Shown: positions 41,523-49,432 of the stretch, piece by piece
Layout of the letters: the number at the start of each line of letters is the position of its first letter
Numbering within the stretch: position 1 is the first letter of the stretch
Origin: Lentzea fradiae
Lineage (GTDB): Bacteria > Actinomycetota > Actinomycetes > Mycobacteriales > Pseudonocardiaceae
Assembly: GCF_900100955.1 (NCBI RefSeq)
Contig: NZ_FNCC01000011.1
Span: 1 to 64,000, forward strand
Direction: 5' to 3'
DNA length: 64,000 nt
Translations under genes and position numbers: made by a program
The notes under the pieces: generated by a model
Database searches by the model: none
Seen by the model: the letters and a program-made list of their open reading frames with translations, nothing else
What the model was told of the DNA's origin: nothing

Positions 41523-42206
41523 ATGGCACGCACTGTCAAGGGGCCGGACGCGCGGCGCGAGCGGTGGAAGGGTCACCGCGAGCAGCGCAGGGCGGAGTTC
41601 GTGGAGGCCACGATCGCCGCGGTGGCCAGGAAGGGCCCCGACGTCGGCATGGACGACGTGGCCGCGGAGGCGGGCGTCAGCAAACCCGTGCTGTACCGGC
41701 ACTTCACCGACAAGTCCGACCTGTACCTGGCGGTCGGCCAGCGGGCCACCGAGCTGCTGATGGACCGGATGGGTCCCGCGCTGCTCGCCGACGGCCCGAT
41801 CCGCGGCCGCATCGAGCAGATCGTCGACGCCTACCTGTCGGTGGTCGAGGACAACCCGAACCTCTACCGGTTCGTCGTGAAGGGGTCCTTCGTCGACCGG
41901 CCGGTGGAGAAGGACGTCGTCGCCGAGGACAAGAACCTCATCGCGACGGCGCTCGCCCGCATCCTCGGCGACTACCTGCGCGCGCTCGACATGGACTCGG
42001 GCGGCGCCGAGCCGTGGGCGCACGCGCTCGTCGGCATGGTGCAGAACGCGGGCGACTGGTGGCTCGACCGCCAGACCATGTCCCGCGCGAACCTCAGCGA
42101 CTACCTCGCCACCCTCATCTGGCACGCCATCGACGGGCTGCTGCGTTCGGCGGGCGTCGAGGCGGACCCGGAGAAGCCCCTCACCCCGCTGCGATTGGTG
42201 GACTGA
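41523..42206 (+). CDS. TetR-family regulator of the AurF island
   Basis: The protein has 227 residues. A basic N-terminus (ARTVKGPDARRERWKGHREQ) is followed by the helix-turn-helix MDDVAAEAGVSKPVLYRHF and a helical ligand domain. ATG is preferred over upstream codons because the operator repeats lie directly before it. Its stop shares a base with the ATG of the DUF4873 gene (TGATG). It likely represses the AurF-hydrolase pair and its own operon through the palindromes at 41476-41505. Confidence 0.9.
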   Translation: MARTVKGPDARRERWKGHREQRRAEFVEATIAAVARKGPDVGMDDVAAEAGVSKPVLYRHFTDKSDLYLAVGQRATELLMDRMGPALLADGPIRGRIEQIVDAYLSVVEDNPNLYRFVVKGSFVDRPVEKDVVAEDKNLIATALARILGDYLRALDMDSGGAEPWAHALVGMVQNAGDWWLDRQTMSRANLSDYLATLIWHAIDGLLRSAGVEADPEKPLTPLRLVD

Positions 42207-42532
42207 TGAGCGAGCACGAGCACGAGCACGAGCACGACGAAGAGGGCTACACCGGTCCGGCGACCCTCGTCTTCGACAGTGGGGAGCTGGCCGTCGAGGT
42301 CGACCTGCGCGGCCACTTCCAGCCGATCGACGGCCGCTTCCACTGGTACGGCCGGGTGAAGGCGGACGAGGAGGTCACCGCCCGCGTCGAGGGCGGCGCG
42401 CGGTCGGCGTTGCTGCGCACCCCCGGCGGCGAGGCGCGGACCACGCTCACCGACCAGGACCCGTGGGGCCGCTACCGCGTCGGCGGCACCTCGACACCGC
42501 CCTACGAGATCGTGCAGCCCGCCACGCACTGA
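42206..42532 (+). CDS. DUF4873 protein with His-rich N-terminus
   Basis: The protein has 108 residues. It starts with an alternating His/Glu tract (EHEHEHEHDEE), which could bind a metal. The DUF4873 beta-rich domain follows (GPATLVFDSGELAVEVDLRG, PIDGRFHWYGRV). This domain often occurs alone or fused to flavin monooxygenases, but its function is unknown. It is translationally coupled to the TetR gene. Confidence 0.8.
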   Translation: MSEHEHEHEHDEEGYTGPATLVFDSGELAVEVDLRGHFQPIDGRFHWYGRVKADEEVTARVEGGARSALLRTPGGEARTTLTDQDPWGRYRVGGTSTPPYEIVQPATH

Positions 42533-42555
42533 AAGACGCCACGCGCCGAACCCGA

Positions 42556-42591
42556 GAAAGCCCTGGTCAGGGAATCCTGACCAGGGCTTTC
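42556..42591. terminator. Strong bidirectional terminator
   Basis: A perfect 16-base-pair stem (GAAAGCCCTGGTCAGG and complement) with a 4-base loop, AAA on one side and TTT on the other, lies between the convergent DUF4873 and DUF3107 genes. Confidence 0.9.
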
Positions 42592-42602
42592 CGCGGTACG
42601 AC

Positions 42603-42827
42603 TCAGGCTCCGAACCCGACCTTGCGCGAGTCCTGCGGGCCGATCTCCACGTACGCGACGCGGCCAGCGGGCACGACGAACCGCGCACCCTTGGCGTCCA
42701 CCAGCGACAGCACGCTGGACTTGCCGGACACCGCGTCCGCCACCAGAGCCTCGACCTCGGACGGGTTGAGCTCACTGGTCACGACGAGTTCCCGCGGGCT
42801 GTCCGCGACGCCGATCCTGACCTCCAC
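42603..42827 (-). CDS. DUF3107 protein (TB9.4-like)
   Basis: The protein has 74 residues. It is an actinobacteria-specific small protein (Rv3208A/TB9.4 type), with VEVRIGVADSPRELV at the start and FVVPAGRVAYVEIG near the end. GGAGG lies five bases before the GTG that opens MEVRIGV, the usual start in the family; a TTG six codons upstream is possible. Function unknown. It is next to the ferritin-like gene in the conserved backbone. Confidence 0.85.
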   Translation of the reverse strand: MEVRIGVADSPRELVVTSELNPSEVEALVADAVSGKSSVLSLVDAKGARFVVPAGRVAYVEIGPQDSRKVGFGA

Positions 42828-42870
42828 GCTGACCTCCGTGCTCAAGAGAAAAAACTGATCCCGAGCCTAC

Positions 42871-43512
42871 CTAGCCCAGACCCAGCTGCGTCATGCGCCG
42901 CGCGTGCGACTGCTGGAGACGGCGGAACAGCTGCCCGATCCCGGCGAGGTCGCCGGACCCCCTGATGATCAGCTCCGAGAGGCCGTCCCGCTCCGCCACC
43001 ACGTACTGGGCCTGCGTCAACGCCTCCCCGAGCAGCCGGCGGCCCCACAGCGCGAGCCGGTCGCGGACCCGCGGATCGGACTCGACGGCGGCCAGGACTT
43101 CGCGCTCAGCGAACGCGGAGTGTCCCGTGTCGGCGAGCACGTGGAGCACCAGCTCCTTGGTCGGCTCGTCGAGCCACTCGGCGATCTCGCGGTAGAAGTC
43201 GGCGGCCAGGCCGTCGCCCACGTACGCCTTCACGAGCGACTCGAGCCACGACTTGGGGCTGGTCGACTCGTGGAACGCGTCGAAGCCCTTCACGAACGGC
43301 GCCATCGCGTCCTCGACCGCCACACCCTCCGCGGCGAGGTGCTTCTGCAGCAGCGTGAAGTGGCCGATCTCCGCCGCCGCCATCTGCGCCAGCGCCGCCC
43401 TGCCCGCCAGCGTCGGCGCCGATCGCGAGTCCTCGGTCATCCGGTCGAAGGCTGAGAGCTCGCCGTACGCAAGCGCTCCCAGAAGATCGACAACACCCTC
43501 CGCAACACCCAT
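42871..43512 (-). CDS. Ferritin-like fold protein (Rv3210c-like)
   Basis: This is a 213-residue four-helix protein of the ferritin-like/MiaE-like group. Candidate carboxylate-His positions are ALAYGELSAFDRM, MAAAEIGHFTLL, EIAEWLDE and LADTGHSAFAERE, although a full diiron set is not obvious. The function is unknown; from memory it corresponds to Rv3210c. It is divergent from rhlE, with the promoters in a 168-base gap. Confidence 0.8.
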   Translation of the reverse strand: MGVAEGVVDLLGALAYGELSAFDRMTEDSRSAPTLAGRAALAQMAAAEIGHFTLLQKHLAAEGVAVEDAMAPFVKGFDAFHESTSPKSWLESLVKAYVGDGLAADFYREIAEWLDEPTKELVLHVLADTGHSAFAEREVLAAVESDPRVRDRLALWGRRLLGEALTQAQYVVAERDGLSELIIRGSGDLAGIGQLFRRLQQSHARRMTQLGLG

Positions 43513-43669
43513 GCTTGCGAACTCTAGTGGTCAAATGCGTCTTGGCAGGTAGAATGGGATCGACGCCCGGCGTGACGAGTGTGACGAACCGCCGCGAGGC
43601 GCACGAAATGGTGCGCGTACACCTTTCCCGCAGCTGATTCCCGAGCGCGGTCGAGAGGCCCGGCCAGGG

Positions 43670-43690
43670 CTCGTACGCGCTTGGTACGAG
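43670..43690 (+). promoter_or_regulatory. Hairpin before the rhlE initiation region
   Basis: CTCGTAC / GTACGAG, a perfect 7-base-pair stem with a 7-base loop, runs into the AGAGAGG Shine-Dalgarno-like sequence at 43689-43695. If translation starts at 43705 this is a 5'-UTR hairpin that could mask the ribosome site. Confidence 0.4.
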
Positions 43691-45309
43691 AGAGGCTGAT
43701 CATCCTGACCGCTGAAGTAGAAGCACATCCGGACCCCGTCCTGCTGGAGCACTCCGAGACAGGCGTCCCCGCCCAGGACACGTCGCACCCCCTGCTGGCA
43801 GACGCCCCTGCGCAGTCCGGCACCCCCACGTTCGCCGAGCTGGGAGTGCGTGACGAGATCGTCAGGGCACTCGGCGAAGCCGGCATCGAACGCACGTTCG
43901 CCATCCAGGAGCTGACGCTCCCCATCGCGCTCGCCGGTGACGACGTCATCGGCCAGGCCCGCACCGGCACCGGCAAGACCCTCGGGTTCGGCGTGCCGCT
44001 GCTGCACCGCGTCGAGACCCCCGGTGACGGCACCCCGCAGGCCCTTGTGGTGGTCCCCACCCGTGAGCTGTGTCTCCAGGTCGCGCACGACCTCACCGAC
44101 GCGTCGAAGCACCTCGACCTGAAGGTCGCCGCGATCTACGGCGGCATCCCCTACGAGCGGCAGATCGCGCAGCTGCGCAAGGGCGTCGACGTCGTCATCG
44201 GCACGCCCGGCCGCCTGCTCGACCTCGCCGAGCAGCGCCACCTGGTGCTCGGCAAGGTCCGCATGCTCGTGCTGGACGAGGCCGACGAGATGCTCGACCT
44301 GGGCTTCCTGCCCGACATCGAGCGCATCCTGACGATGGTCCCCGACGAGCGGCAGACGATGCTGTTCAGCGCGACCATGCCGGGCCCGATCATCACGCTC
44401 GCCCGCACGTTCCTGAACCAGCCGACGCACATCCGTGCCGAGGAGAACGACGCGGGCCAGACGCACGAGAACACCTCGCAGTTCGTCTACCGGGCGCACT
44501 CGATGGACAAGCCGGAGATGCTGGCCCGCGTGCTGCAGGCCCGCGACCGCGGCCTCACGATGGTGTTCGCCCGCACGAAGCGGACGGCGCAGAAGGTCGC
44601 GGACGACCTGACCGAACGCGGGTTCGCCGCGGCGGCCGTCCACGGCGACCTGGGCCAGGGCGCGCGCGAGAAGGCGCTGCGGGCGTTCCGCAACGGCAAG
44701 GTCGACGTGCTGGTGGCCACCGACGTCGCGGCGCGCGGCATCGACATCGACGACGTGACGCACGTCATCAACTACCAGTGCCCCGAGGACGAGAAGACCT
44801 ACGTCCACCGCATCGGCCGCACGGGCCGTGCCGGGCGCACCGGTGTCGCCGTGACGTTCGTCGACTGGGACGAGACGGCGCGCTGGCGGTCCGTCGACGA
44901 GGCGCTCGGCCTCGGCCAGCCGCTGCCGGTCGAGACCTACTCCACCTCGGACCACCTGTTCGCGGACCTGGGCATCCCGTCCGGTTCCACGGGCAGGCTG
45001 CCGCTGAGCCACCGCACCCGCGCCGGGCTCGACGCCGAGGAGGAGGAGAACCTCGACTCGGGCAAGCGCAAGCAGCGCCGGCGCCGCACCGGCTCCACCA
45101 CCGGCCGCGAGCAGGCGCCGGAGGCGAGCGAGGAAACCCGTCCGAAGCGTTCGCGCACCCGCACGCGCAGCCGTGGCGGCGTAGCGGAGGAGGGGCAGCC
45201 GGCCGAGGCGGCGTCGTCCGAACCGGCTGACAAGCCCGCCTCCGACAAGCCGCGCCGGCGCCGTCGTCGTCGAACCTCTGCCGAACAGGCCGCACCTTCG
45301 GCAGACTGA
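43681..45309 (+). CDS. rhlE: DEAD-box RNA helicase RhlE-like
   Basis: The protein has up to 542 residues. All motifs are present: Q motif (FAIQELTLPIAL), I (ARTGTGKT), Ia (PTRELC), II (DEAD), III (FSATMP), IV-V (VLVATDVAARGIDI), VI (HRIGRTGRAGR). A long basic, disordered C-terminal tail with Arg clusters (KRKQRRRR, RSRTRTRSR, PRRRRRRR) likely binds RNA. The start is unclear: TTG at 43681 lacks a good Shine-Dalgarno, while the unusual CTG at 43705 (opening LTAEVEAHPD) has AGAGAGG nine bases before it. It is the counterpart of Rv3211, six bases before the PQQ-like gene. Confidence 0.9.
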   Translation: MVRERLIILTAEVEAHPDPVLLEHSETGVPAQDTSHPLLADAPAQSGTPTFAELGVRDEIVRALGEAGIERTFAIQELTLPIALAGDDVIGQARTGTGKTLGFGVPLLHRVETPGDGTPQALVVVPTRELCLQVAHDLTDASKHLDLKVAAIYGGIPYERQIAQLRKGVDVVIGTPGRLLDLAEQRHLVLGKVRMLVLDEADEMLDLGFLPDIERILTMVPDERQTMLFSATMPGPIITLARTFLNQPTHIRAEENDAGQTHENTSQFVYRAHSMDKPEMLARVLQARDRGLTMVFARTKRTAQKVADDLTERGFAAAAVHGDLGQGAREKALRAFRNGKVDVLVATDVAARGIDIDDVTHVINYQCPEDEKTYVHRIGRTGRAGRTGVAVTFVDWDETARWRSVDEALGLGQPLPVETYSTSDHLFADLGIPSGSTGRLPLSHRTRAGLDAEEEENLDSGKRKQRRRRTGSTTGREQAPEASEETRPKRSRTRTRSRGGVAEEGQPAEAASSEPADKPASDKPRRRRRRRTSAEQAAPSAD

Positions 45310-45314
45310 TCACC

Positions 45315-46655
45315 ATGTCGTCCCCCGGTTCCGACGTCACCGAGGTCGAGGACGTCCTCGACGAGCCCTCTCACGAGGCCGAAGCCGAGTCCTCGCCCGT
45401 CGAACGCCCGCCAGCCCGGTCCTGGCGCACCCGCGCCGACTTCGTCGCGCTCGCGCTGATCGCCGTCGTCTCGCTCGTCGCGTCCGTCCTCACGTGGGCG
45501 TTCAGCGACGCGCGGGCCACGACGTCGGTCACGGGGCCGTCGTCGTGGGAACCGCTGCCCGAGGCAGCGGCTCTTCCCCCGACGCTGTCGGAGGTGTGGC
45601 GTGCGCCGAGCGGGGCGACGCAGTCCCCCGCGGTCGTGCTGAGCGCAGCGCCCCAGACGGGCGAGGAGAAGCCGTCGTCGGTCGTCACCGGCGACGGCGG
45701 CACCGTCCACGGCCGCGATCCCCTCACCGGCGACGTGCGGTGGACGTACGAGCGCGACCTGCCGCTGTGCGTGGTGAGCACGGCCTGGGGCCGGGCGATG
45801 GCCCTGTACTCCAAGGGCACCAACTGCTCGGAGCTCACCTCGCTCGACGGCGTGACGGGCGAGCGCCGCGCACAGCGCAACGGCGACGCGGAACCGGGAA
45901 CGGCCCTGCTCAACGAGGGCTCCCACCTCATCACCACCGGCTCGAAGTTCCTCGAGGTCTACCGCCGCGACGACCTGGTGAGGTCGCTCGAGTACGGCAC
46001 CCTGCGCGCCATCGTGAACCCCGGCAAGCAGCCGCGCACCGGCTGCACGTACGGCTCGGTCGCGGTGTCGTCCGGCCGGTTCGCGCTGATCGAGCGCTGC
46101 CCGGACGACGCGTCCGACCGGGTCTCGGTGCTCAAGCCGAACCCGGAGCACTCCGACCAGCCCCAGGTGTTCGCGAGCGTCCTGACCGGCAGCAAGAGCT
46201 CACAGGTCGTGGCGGTCACCGACAAGCTCGTCGCGGTGGCGGTGCCGAACCCGGCCCGCCTGCTCGTGTTCGACGCCGAGAGCGGCAACCAGATCACCGA
46301 GAAGCCGCTCGACGTGCCGGACGCCGACTTCACCGAGCCGCCGAACCACGTGACGCGCGCGTTCACGACCAAGACCAACGTCTTCTGGTTCTCCGGCTCG
46401 AAGACGGTCGCCCTGTCGCTGGAGACCCTCACTCCACAGTGGACGGCGGACGGCACGCTGGGCGCCGGCACGACCCTCGCGGGCCGTGCGGTCATCCCGG
46501 TGCAGGACGGTCTGCGCGTGTACGAGCAGGCCACCGGCGAGGTCGTGGGCACGGTCAAGCTCGACCGCGAGGGCCACACCGGCCCTGTGCAACTCGCCAC
46601 AGCCGGGTCCGTCGTGCTCGAGCAGCGTGGCGGAACCCTGGTCGCGCTGCGATAG
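45315..46655 (+). CDS. Membrane-anchored PQQ-like beta-propeller protein (Rv3212-like)
   Basis: The protein has 446 residues. An acidic cytoplasmic N-terminus (1-40) is followed by one helix (FVALALIAVVSLVASVLTWAF) and an extracytoplasmic domain with beta-propeller blades (VVTGDGGTVHGRDPLTGDVRW; LLVFDAESGNQI; VRVYEQATGEVVG-type repeats). Three to four Cys may form disulphides. Function unknown; it may be a scaffold or envelope sensor. It follows rhlE closely and is probably cotranscribed. It ends the stretch of backbone synteny that I recognise. Confidence 0.8.
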   Translation: MSSPGSDVTEVEDVLDEPSHEAEAESSPVERPPARSWRTRADFVALALIAVVSLVASVLTWAFSDARATTSVTGPSSWEPLPEAAALPPTLSEVWRAPSGATQSPAVVLSAAPQTGEEKPSSVVTGDGGTVHGRDPLTGDVRWTYERDLPLCVVSTAWGRAMALYSKGTNCSELTSLDGVTGERRAQRNGDAEPGTALLNEGSHLITTGSKFLEVYRRDDLVRSLEYGTLRAIVNPGKQPRTGCTYGSVAVSSGRFALIERCPDDASDRVSVLKPNPEHSDQPQVFASVLTGSKSSQVVAVTDKLVAVAVPNPARLLVFDAESGNQITEKPLDVPDADFTEPPNHVTRAFTTKTNVFWFSGSKTVALSLETLTPQWTADGTLGAGTTLAGRAVIPVQDGLRVYEQATGEVVGTVKLDREGHTGPVQLATAGSVVLEQRGGTLVALR

Positions 46656-46663
46656 TTCCTCTC

Positions 46664-47542
46664 GTGCACTCGCAGCTCAGCCCGCACCGGGCACACCGCG
46701 TCGACCTCCAGGGCCGGTACGGCACGATCGCGGCCTTGCGCGCGCCCGCGATGGGCGACGACGCGGTGCGCACGACGGCGCTGCTGGTCCCCGGCTACAC
46801 GGGGTCCAAAGAGGACTTCGCGCCGATGCTCGACCCGATCGCGGACGCCGGGTTCGAGGTGGTCGCGATCGACCTGCCGGGCCAGCAGCACTCACCGGGC
46901 CCCGGCGACGAGGCGCTCTACCGCCCCGGCCCGCTGGGCTCGGTGGTCGCCGAGCTGGTCGGCAAGATCGCCGCGGACGGCCGGAAGGTCCTGCTGCTGG
47001 GCCACTCCTACGGCGGCCTGGTGTGCAGGGCGGCGGTCTTCGCGGGCGCCCCGATCGCCGGCCTGACGCTGATGTCGTCGGGCCCGTCGGAACTCCCCGC
47101 CGGTGACCGCCGCACAGCCCTGGAGGTCGGCGAGCACGTGCTGGCCGAGCAGGGCGTGGCAGGCGTGCAGAAGCTGAACGAGCTGCGCTCGTCCCAAAAC
47201 CCGGCGTGGGCCGTCCTGCCGCAAGAGCTGAAGGACTTCTACCGCGCCAGGTTCCTGAACTCCCCTGCCGCGGCTCTCCTCGGCATGGGCAACGGCCTGC
47301 GCGAGGAACCCGACCAGGTCGCGAAACTGGCCCGCACCCTCCGCTCGACCGGCACGCCGTGCCTCGTGGTGTGCGGCGACACGGACGACGCGTGGAGCCC
47401 AGCCGTTCAACGCGACATGGCCGAACGGCTGGACGCCGACTTCGCCGTACTCCCCGGCGTGATGCACTCCCCGAACACCGAGGCACCGCACGAACTCATG
47501 GCCACCCTGCTCCCGACTTGGCGAGCCTGGCTCAGCTCCTGA
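46664..47542 (+). CDS. Alpha/beta hydrolase
   Basis: The protein has 292 residues. LVPGYTGSKEDF, nucleophile Ser in LLGHSYGGLVCR, acid Asp in VCGDTDDAWSP and His in PGVMHSPNTEAP form the triad. It has no signal peptide. The GTG start lies eight bases after the previous stop; longer extensions in this frame run over the PQQ-like gene and are rejected. It is probably in the same operon as rhlE and the PQQ-like gene. Substrate unknown. Confidence 0.85.
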   Translation: MHSQLSPHRAHRVDLQGRYGTIAALRAPAMGDDAVRTTALLVPGYTGSKEDFAPMLDPIADAGFEVVAIDLPGQQHSPGPGDEALYRPGPLGSVVAELVGKIAADGRKVLLLGHSYGGLVCRAAVFAGAPIAGLTLMSSGPSELPAGDRRTALEVGEHVLAEQGVAGVQKLNELRSSQNPAWAVLPQELKDFYRARFLNSPAAALLGMGNGLREEPDQVAKLARTLRSTGTPCLVVCGDTDDAWSPAVQRDMAERLDADFAVLPGVMHSPNTEAPHELMATLLPTWRAWLSS

Positions 47543-47833
47543 GGTCTTCGATCCCCTTTTCGGTTGGAAGCTGATCCGGATCTCGCGCTCGTCCCGGGCG
47601 ACCACGTTCGGGTAGCCACGCACCTCCGCCTTCGCGAACGCGGGCGTCAGCAGGCTGAACGCCCGGCTGTCGGCCGTGACCGTCTCGAACCCGCCGGTGC
47701 GGCCGAGGCCGTCCCGGCTGTCGGACGCGATGCCCACCAACACGCTCTGCCTCCGGGAACTTCCTCGTTCCACACCCCTCACCGGCTCCGTCCCGTGTGG
47801 ACGGAAACCCCGGCCCGGCCGTGGGTCAGCCCT
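47543..47833. other. Gap without a convincing gene; possible gene remnant on the minus strand
   Basis: About 290 bases lie between a plus-strand hydrolase and a minus-strand membrane protein. On the minus strand a frame of about 78 codons (from 47782) reads plausibly as protein (VLVGIASDSRDGLGRTGG; PAFAKAEVRGYPNVVAR). It then runs on antisense through the hydrolase gene with no stop of its own. It could be the decayed remnant of a small gene. I do not recognise the family. Confidence 0.3.
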
Positions 47834-48145
47834 CTATGCCCACCAGAACGTCCACAACGTCCCCGCTGCCACCACAAAAACAACCAGCGACGAAACAGGA
47901 GCCTTCCAGTCCGCATACCGATCAGCCACGATCTGGCCCCCCACGGCCAGCAACGCAGCCACCACATGGGCAACAACGGACAAAGTCCCAGGCCCAGGCA
48001 GATCCCGGGAGTTCGCGTAGAACTGGACGCCGATGTTGCCCAGCGCGAGGAGCACCAGCCCCACCGCCAGCACGCCGCTCAAAGCGCGCAGGATTCCATA
48101 GGCCCGCGACGGCCGCTTTGCTGCTTCCACGTCCACGCCCGCCAC
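47834..48145 (-). CDS. Small membrane protein
   Basis: The protein has about 103 residues with three hydrophobic helices (ALSGVLAVGLVLLALGNIGV; VVAHVVAALLAVGG; LVVFVVAAGTLWTFWW). The charged N-terminus and FYANSRDLPGPG loop are typical of small actinobacterial membrane proteins of unknown function. GTG codons at 48145, 48136 and 48130 are all possible starts; I take the longest plausible one. Confidence 0.65.
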   Translation of the reverse strand: MAGVDVEAAKRPSRAYGILRALSGVLAVGLVLLALGNIGVQFYANSRDLPGPGTLSVVAHVVAALLAVGGQIVADRYADWKAPVSSLVVFVVAAGTLWTFWWA

Positions 48146-48232
48146 CCTACGGCCCCACCCGCACACCGAGCGCGACACATCCGGACATCAGCCCGCCCTC
48201 CTCAAGCCCGATGACCACGACACCACCGTCCG

Positions 48233-49090
48233 CTACGGCGCCAGCAAGTCCCACGGCTCCAACGGCGGAGCAGCAGCCTGCCCCTCGGCACAACTGCGCC
48301 GGAAGTCGCACCACTGACACTGCCGCCCCGTCACCGGCGGGAACAAGATCTCCCGATCCCCACCGGCCTTCAAGGTCTCGGTGGCCAGATCGATCTCGTC
48401 AGCCGCCTCCTCCGCCCGGCGCACGTGCCGGGCCAGCGACTCCTCCGTGTGCTCCCAAGCGGCGACGGTCCCGGACGGCAGGTGGTGGAGCTCGACCCGG
48501 CGGCAGGGCTTGCGGAGGGTGCGACGGGCCGCCAGGGCGTACAACGCGAGGGCCTGGGAGCCTCGCGCGTCGTCCGAGGTGAGGACGTGGCGCCCCGTCT
48601 TGTAGTCGACGATCACCAGCTCGCCGTCGCGGTGGTCGATGCGGTCGACGCGGCCTTCGGCGACGATGCGGTCGGTCGGGGAGCTGACCCAGCGTTCGAC
48701 GCCCAGGGGCTCGAAGTCGACGTCCAGCGACGAGACGTAGTCGTGCACCCAGGTGCAGGCCCGGCCGCGGTACTCGGCTGCCTGGTCGGCGTCGCGGAAG
48801 CCCTCGGACTTCCACTGCCTGTTCACGAGCGCCACGGCCTGCTCTGGGGTGCGGCGCTCGGGCGGGAGGTCGAAGAGGGCTTTCAGGGCGTTGTGGACCA
48901 CGGCGCCCAGCGTGTTGTGCGCCCAGGCGCCGCCCCGCGGGGGCGCGGGACGGTCCAGGTACGTCATCCGGAAGCGGCGCGGGCAGTCCGTCCACGTCGC
49001 GAGCTTCGCGGGCGTGACGCGCACCAGCTTGCGGGGCTGGACCCCGAAGTCGAAGCCGAGTTGTTCCACCCCGCCCAAGTTACTCAGCAC
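48233..49090 (-). CDS. RecB-family PD-(D/E)XK nuclease with Fe-S cysteines
   Basis: The protein has 285 residues, a stand-alone Cas4/AddB-like exonuclease domain. Motifs: LGAVVHNAL (His), GRVDRIDHRDGELVIVDYKTG (catalytic Asp and Asp-x-Lys), and QALALYALA (motif QxxxY). Cysteines in TDCPRRFR and QCQWCDFRRSC (one plus three) fit a 4Fe-4S cluster. It lacks a helicase domain. From memory, similar to Rv2119. It probably acts in DNA repair. The GTG start is 38 bases from the divergent ArsC-like gene. Confidence 0.88.
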   Translation of the reverse strand: MLSNLGGVEQLGFDFGVQPRKLVRVTPAKLATWTDCPRRFRMTYLDRPAPPRGGAWAHNTLGAVVHNALKALFDLPPERRTPEQAVALVNRQWKSEGFRDADQAAEYRGRACTWVHDYVSSLDVDFEPLGVERWVSSPTDRIVAEGRVDRIDHRDGELVIVDYKTGRHVLTSDDARGSQALALYALAARRTLRKPCRRVELHHLPSGTVAAWEHTEESLARHVRRAEEAADEIDLATETLKAGGDREILFPPVTGRQCQWCDFRRSCAEGQAAAPPLEPWDLLAP

Positions 49091-49128
49091 CCCCGACAGT
49101 CCCGGCCGGGGAGAGCTAGATTCCCGGC

Positions 49129-49431
49129 ATGGAGATCTGGCACAACCCCCGCTGTTCCAAGAGCCGCGCCGCGAAGCAGCGGCTGGACGAGAGCGGGGCC
49201 GAGTACACCGAGCGGCGCTACCTCGACGACGTGCCGACGGCCGACGAGCTGGACGAGGTGCTGACGAAGCTCGGCAAACAGCCGTGGGAGATCGCGCGCA
49301 CCAAGGAAGCCGCGTACCCGAAGGGCCTGGAACACGACCGCGGCAAGTGGATCGCGCACATGGTCGCGAACCCGAGCCTGATCGAGCGGCCGATCGTCAT
49401 CGACGGCGACGAAGCCCGCATCGAACGCTGA
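49129..49431 (+). CDS. ArsC/Spx-family protein (arsenate reductase-like)
   Basis: The protein has 100 residues with a thioredoxin-like fold. The active loop WHNPRCSKSR places Cys9 at the catalytic site of glutaredoxin-coupled ArsC. The later RPIVIDGDEARI matches the substrate-side Arg region. No other ars genes are near, so it may be a general thiol-redox or YffB-like protein rather than a true arsenate reductase. Confidence 0.82.
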   Translation: MEIWHNPRCSKSRAAKQRLDESGAEYTERRYLDDVPTADELDEVLTKLGKQPWEIARTKEAAYPKGLEHDRGKWIAHMVANPSLIERPIVIDGDEARIER

Positions 49432-49432
49432 G

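Noticed and set aside
45494..46663. Upstream extension of the hydrolase at 46664 across the PQQ-like gene
   Set aside because: The extension is Arg-rich and out of frame with a well-supported gene; hydrolase homology begins only at the GTG at 46664.
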